Shown here piece after piece: positions 60,479-64,000 of a stretch of DNA of 64,000 nucleotides. The position numbers and the translations under genes were made by a program. Each line of letters begins with the position of its first letter. Position 1 is the first letter of the stretch. The notes under the pieces were generated by a model that saw only the letters and a program-made list of their open reading frames with translations, did no database searches and was not told the DNA's origin. The stretch lies in contig NZ_JAGTUK010000001.1 of the NCBI RefSeq assembly GCF_018224615.1, positions 868,001 through 932,000 of the forward strand, read 5' to 3'. Origin of the DNA: Microbacterium paraoxydans (lineage in GTDB: Bacteria; Actinomycetota; Actinomycetes; Actinomycetales; Microbacteriaceae).

Positions 60479-61749
60479 GAGCCGACTCGTCTGCCCAGGC
60501 CGAGCTCGTCGCGTTCATCGACGGTCAGCGCACGGGTCTGTTCTCTCAGAACGCGCATGGTGCGATCAGCTTCACATACGACGACGACCTGTCACCTGGG
60601 GCGACGCCGCTCTCGATCTCCATGCCCCTCGTGCCCGGTGCCGAGTATGGCAACCGGGTCGCGCGGCCTTTCCTGCAGGGTCTGTTGAGTGACAACCCTG
60701 CGACGCTGGAAGCCATCGCTGCTGCGCACCACACGAGTCCCCGGAACCCGATGGCGCTCCTCCGGCATGTCGGACGCGACACGGCCGGTGCGCTCCAGCT
60801 GCTGCCTCCGGGCGAGGCGTCCGACGATGCGGAAGCGCGCACGGGCGACGTTCATTTCATCGACGATCTCGGCGAGCTCGTCGCGTCGGTGGTCGATTCT
60901 GCGGGGGATTGGTCCGAGAGGTACGACGAGTTCCGGTGGAGCCTCGCCGGTGCCCAGCCCAAACTCGCGCTGTACCGCTCAGGCGACGGCCGGTGGGGCA
61001 TTCCGCGCGATTCGACCCCGACCACTCACATCCTCAAGCCTGCGGCGCGCGGTGGCCGTCACGATGTCAACGAGTTCCTGACCATGCGGGCCGGGCGTCA
61101 TCTGGGGCTTCGTGTCGCTGACCACGGGCTCCTGGTCACGGACCGCGGTGACTTCGTCTTCGTGGCAGAGCGCTATGACCGCGTCCGGACCGGTGGCCGA
61201 CTCCACCGGCTCCATCAGGAGGATTTCGCGCAGGCCCTCAGCGTCGACCCCGCACTCAAGTACCAATCTGACGGCGGCCCCGGGCTGGAGAAGTTCGCTC
61301 GCGTGGTGCGAGCGTTCGCGCCGTCCGAGCAGCGCCGCGCGGCGAACGAGCTCTTCGAAGCGCTCGTCTTCACGTGTGCTGCGGCGAACACTGACGCACA
61401 TGCCAAGAACTACTCGGTCATCCACTCCGGAACGCAGATGCGGTTGGCGCCCCTGTACGACCTCGGAAGCAACGCGCTTTACAGAGGAGATCAACCAATG
61501 CCCTCCGCCGTGTCCATCGGTGGCGAGCGCGTGATGGCTCGTATTGGGATGACGCACTGGTTGAAGGCCGCCAGAACACTCGGCGTGGATGCGCAGACGG
61601 CACGGGATGCCGTCGAACGTATCCGAGGCGGAGTCACCGAGGCCTTCGTGGCCGCGCGTGCCGATCTGTTGGCGGACGACGACGGCCTGACGTACGCGGA
61701 TCGACTCGTCGAGGCGGTCGGGGAGCGCGCTCACCATCACGGGTGGTGA
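60475..61749 (+). CDS. hipA: HipA-type serine/threonine kinase toxin
   Basis: A 424-residue HipA kinase. HipA toxins phosphorylate glutamyl-tRNA synthetase or other aminoacyl-tRNA synthetases and cause dormancy. The N-terminal Couple_hipA domain is about residues 10-110. The kinase part has SLAGAQPKLAL with ATP-contacting Lys163, catalytic NTDAHAKN with Asp307, and metal-binding LYDLGS with Asp329. All are intact, so an active toxin is expected. Base composition is visibly lower in GC than its neighbours, suggesting acquisition by transfer. No mobile element is seen beside it. Confidence 0.93.
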   Translation: MRADSSAQAELVAFIDGQRTGLFSQNAHGAISFTYDDDLSPGATPLSISMPLVPGAEYGNRVARPFLQGLLSDNPATLEAIAAAHHTSPRNPMALLRHVGRDTAGALQLLPPGEASDDAEARTGDVHFIDDLGELVASVVDSAGDWSERYDEFRWSLAGAQPKLALYRSGDGRWGIPRDSTPTTHILKPAARGGRHDVNEFLTMRAGRHLGLRVADHGLLVTDRGDFVFVAERYDRVRTGGRLHRLHQEDFAQALSVDPALKYQSDGGPGLEKFARVVRAFAPSEQRRAANELFEALVFTCAAANTDAHAKNYSVIHSGTQMRLAPLYDLGSNALYRGDQPMPSAVSIGGERVMARIGMTHWLKAARTLGVDAQTARDAVERIRGGVTEAFVAARADLLADDDGLTYADRLVEAVGERAHHHGW

Positions 61750-61810
61750 ACTCGTCCGGTCAGGCGGTGGCCGCCCGTGCTGCGCGGATTCGACACCGGA
61801 TGGCCGCGGC

Positions 61811-61822
61811 TAGACTGGGGGC
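61811..61822 (+). promoter_or_regulatory. Leaderless-type promoter of the DUF3817 gene
   Basis: TAGACT (61811-61816) ends exactly 6 nt before the ATG at 61823. Confidence 0.55.
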
Positions 61823-62335
61823 ATGCCCGAACCGAAAGTCGCCAGCTTTCCGGCGATCCGCGGTGCGCTGAAGTTCTACCAGATCGCGTCGATCATCACG
61901 GGAGTCATGCTGCTCCTGCTGCTCGCCGAGATGGTGCTGAAGTACACGCCGATCCACCTTGAGCTCTTCGCGGGGGGTTCCGGCGGCCCGCTCTGGTTCG
62001 CCGGGGTCATCGCGGGACCCGACTGCCAGTGGTGGTCGCTGTTCGCGCCGATGACGAACTCGTGCGAGATGACCTCGCTCGGCGACGGCTTCAACCTGTC
62101 GCTGTTCATCCTGGTGGCGCACGGCTGGTTCTACGTCGTGTACCTGTTCGCGTGCTTCCGCATGTGGAGCCTGATGCGCTGGCCGTTCCGCCGGTTCATC
62201 CTGCTCGCCCTCGGCGGTGTCGTGCCGCTCCTGTCGTTCTTCATGGAGGCCGTCGTGGCCCGTGAAGTGAAGTCCTACCTCGCCACCCGGGAGGCCGAAG
62301 AGGCCTCCGCCCCCGCCCCGGAAGGTGTCCGTTGA
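61823..62335 (+). CDS. DUF3817 membrane protein
   Basis: A 170-residue membrane protein with three hydrophobic segments (about residues 18-37, 93-112 and 125-148). [20 protein letters not shown] is the DUF3817 start pattern, and [20 protein letters not shown] the family centre. Between helices 1 and 2 lies an extracytoplasmic loop of about 50 residues with two cysteines (PDCQWWS, NSCEMTS), longer than in typical members. Its stop overlaps the guaA start (TTGA), so guaA is probably translated from the same mRNA. Function unknown. Confidence 0.85.
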   Translation: MPEPKVASFPAIRGALKFYQIASIITGVMLLLLLAEMVLKYTPIHLELFAGGSGGPLWFAGVIAGPDCQWWSLFAPMTNSCEMTSLGDGFNLSLFILVAHGWFYVVYLFACFRMWSLMRWPFRRFILLALGGVVPLLSFFMEAVVAREVKSYLATREAEEASAPAPEGVR

Positions 62336-63918
62336 CCGAACAGTCCGAGACCCAGCAGCGTCCTGCGCTCGTCGTCGACTTCGGCGCGCAGTACGCGCAG
62401 CTGATCGCCCGTCGCGTGCGCGAGGCCGGCGTCTACAGCGAGATCGTGCCGCACACCGCCACGGCCGAGGAGATCGCCGCGAAGAACCCGGTCGCGATCA
62501 TCCTCTCCGGCGGCCCGTCGTCGGTGTACGAGGAGGGCGCGCCGAAGCTCGACCCGTCCGTGTTCGACCTGGGTGTGCCGACCCTGGGCATCTGCTACGG
62601 CTTCCAGTACATGGCGCAGACCCTCGGCGGCGAGGTCGCCAACACCGGGCTGCGCGAGTACGGCGCGACCGACGCGGTCATCTCCGGTGACGGCGGCACG
62701 CTGCTCGGCGGGCAGCCCGCGGAGCAGAACGTGTGGATGAGCCACGGCGACCAGGTCGCGAAGGCGCCGGAGGGCTTCGAGGTGCTCGCGACGACCGAGG
62801 CCACCAAGGTCGCGGCGTTCGCCGACGAGGAGCGCCGCTTCTACGGCGTGCAGTGGCACCCCGAGGTCAAGCACTCCGACCACGGCCAGCGCGTGCTGGA
62901 GAACTTCCTCCACAAGGGCGCGGGGCTCGCGTCCGACTGGAACCCCGACAACGTGATCGCCGAGCAGGTCGAGCGCATCCGCGAGCAGGTGGGCGACGCC
63001 CGCGTCATCTCGGCGCTGTCGGGCGGCGTGGACTCCGCGGTCTCCACGGCCCTCGTGCACAAGGCCATCGGCGACCAGCTCACGGCGGTGTTCGTCGATC
63101 ACGGGCTGCTCCGCAAGGGCGAGCGTGAGCAGGTCGAGAAGGACTACGTCGAGTCCACCGGTGTGCGGCTCATCACGGTCGACGCGGCCGAGACGTTCCT
63201 CGGTCACCTGAAGGGCGTGACCGACCCGGAGGAGAAGCGCAAGATCATCGGCCGCGAGTTCATCCGCGCGTTCGAGAAAGTGCAGCTCGACCTGGTCGAG
63301 GAGGCGAAGGCCGACGGCGGCGCCCCGGTGAAGTTCCTCGTGCAGGGCACGCTGTACCCCGACGTGGTGGAGTCCGGCGGGGGAGCGGGTACCGCGAACA
63401 TCAAGTCGCACCACAACGTCGGTGGCCTGCCCGAAGACCTCGACTTCGAGCTGATCGAGCCGCTGCGCGCCCTGTTCAAGGACGAGGTGCGCGCGATCGG
63501 CCGCGAGCTGGGCATCCCCGAGGCGATCGTGGGACGCCAGCCGTTTCCGGGGCCCGGCCTCGGCATCCGGATCATCGGTGAGGTCACCGCTGACCGTCTC
63601 GAGATTCTGCGTGAGGCCGACGCCATCGCCCGCGAGGAGCTGACCAAGGCGGGCCTCGACCAGGAGATCTGGCAGTGCCCCGTGGTGCTGCTGGCCGATG
63701 TGCGCTCGGTGGGCGTGCAGGGAGACGGCCGCACGTACGGCCACCCGATCGTCCTGCGTCCGGTGTCGAGCGAAGACGCCATGACGGCGGACTGGACGCG
63801 GCTGCCCTACGACGTGCTGTCGAAGATCTCGAACCGCATTACGAACGGCGTGCGCGACGTGAACCGCGTCGTGCTCGACGTCACGTCGAAGCCCCCGGGG
63901 ACGATCGAGTGGGAGTAG
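62332..63918 (+). CDS. guaA: GMP synthase (glutamine-hydrolysing) GuaA
   Basis: GuaA aminates XMP to GMP. It has 528 residues. The class I glutamine amidotransferase domain (about 10-200) has the nucleophile Cys88 ([10 protein letters not shown]) and HPE of the triad ([10 protein letters not shown]). The ATP-pyrophosphatase domain has the PP-loop [14 protein letters not shown] near residue 226. The C-terminal dimerisation domain ends KPPGTIEWE, the family end. It starts with TTG at 62332, overlapping the DUF3817 stop; no ATG is in frame before the conserved core. Works after guaB of this window. Confidence 0.97.
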   Translation: MTEQSETQQRPALVVDFGAQYAQLIARRVREAGVYSEIVPHTATAEEIAAKNPVAIILSGGPSSVYEEGAPKLDPSVFDLGVPTLGICYGFQYMAQTLGGEVANTGLREYGATDAVISGDGGTLLGGQPAEQNVWMSHGDQVAKAPEGFEVLATTEATKVAAFADEERRFYGVQWHPEVKHSDHGQRVLENFLHKGAGLASDWNPDNVIAEQVERIREQVGDARVISALSGGVDSAVSTALVHKAIGDQLTAVFVDHGLLRKGEREQVEKDYVESTGVRLITVDAAETFLGHLKGVTDPEEKRKIIGREFIRAFEKVQLDLVEEAKADGGAPVKFLVQGTLYPDVVESGGGAGTANIKSHHNVGGLPEDLDFELIEPLRALFKDEVRAIGRELGIPEAIVGRQPFPGPGLGIRIIGEVTADRLEILREADAIAREELTKAGLDQEIWQCPVVLLADVRSVGVQGDGRTYGHPIVLRPVSSEDAMTADWTRLPYDVLSKISNRITNGVRDVNRVVLDVTSKPPGTIEWE

Positions 63919-63926
63919 GGGGCGCC

Positions 63927-64000
63927 GTGCCCCCGCAGTCGGCGCCGGTCCTGCCGGACGCCGACTACTTCGTGCTGTCGAGCCGCTTGATCCCCGGGCT
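63927..64000 (+). CDS. Start of an unidentified gene (truncated by window end)
   Basis: An open frame from a GTG 8 nt after the guaA stop, with GGGGG upstream, runs off the right edge. About 24 residues are visible (MPPQSAPVLPDADYFVLSSR...). It is too short to assign. Close spacing suggests co-transcription with guaA. Confidence 0.4.
   Translation, partial: MPPQSAPVLPDADYFVLSSRLIPG

Overview
The window is high-GC DNA from a Gram-positive actinobacterium, most likely Microbacteriaceae and Microbacterium-like. The evidence is a flagellar locus without L- and P-ring genes, tandem CIRCE elements before a groES that has no groEL beside it, a guaB plus guaB3 pair, a SURF1-like protein, GTG, TTG and possibly CTG starts, and several genes whose -10 box sits exactly 6 nt before the start codon (leaderless mRNAs).

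Positions 1-28551 hold a flagellar locus. Minus-strand operon 1 is flbD-motA-motB-fliM-fliN-fliO-fliP-fliQ-fliR-flhB-flhA, with flhA running off the left edge. Operon 2 is flgB-flgC-fliE-fliF-fliG-fliH-fliI-fliJ-fliK-flgD-flgE. fliC, then fliD-fliS-fliT-like, and a FliA/WhiG-type sigma factor follow. The divergent plus-strand operon is flgN-flgK-flgL-fliW. Most junctions are 4-nt NTGA overlaps. Five promoters share the pattern TAAC-N15-(G/C)CCGA(T/C)AG, the FliA/sigma-28 type, and sit before flbD, fliM, flgB, fliC and flgN. A 31-bp AT-rich palindrome lies between the sigma gene and flgN. Operons 1 and 2 are separated by a Tat-exported M23 peptidase gene and an ArsR/ArsO-like pair.

Positions 28607-36404 hold tsaB-rimI-tsaD (tRNA t6A), three membrane proteins of unknown function (two of them tandem paralogues), a THUMP-like-domain methyltransferase, groES and rarD. 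Positions 36550-42010 hold a branched-chain amino acid ABC system: livK on plus, livH-livM-livG-livF on minus, with an unusual secreted-type domain fused before LivH. guaB (IMPDH) and small conserved genes follow.

Positions 44865-51402 hold the most unusual locus, seven translationally coupled genes: a response regulator fused to a PIG-L deacetylase, an ATP-grasp protein, a PHP phosphoesterase, a PgaC/HAS-like processive glycosyltransferase, a 47-aa membrane protein, a stand-alone receiver protein and a membrane histidine kinase. I infer a signal-controlled amino-polysaccharide or glycan system.

Positions 51479-64000 hold an ABC-F ATPase, guaB3, a SURF1-family protein, a 1543-aa secreted nuclease/5'-nucleotidase behind a PHO-box-like promoter, a hipBA toxin-antitoxin pair with twin palindromic operators, a DUF3817 protein, guaA and the start of another gene. 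I saw no rRNA, tRNA, insertion sequence or CRISPR array, and no gene-free stretch longer than 300 bases.
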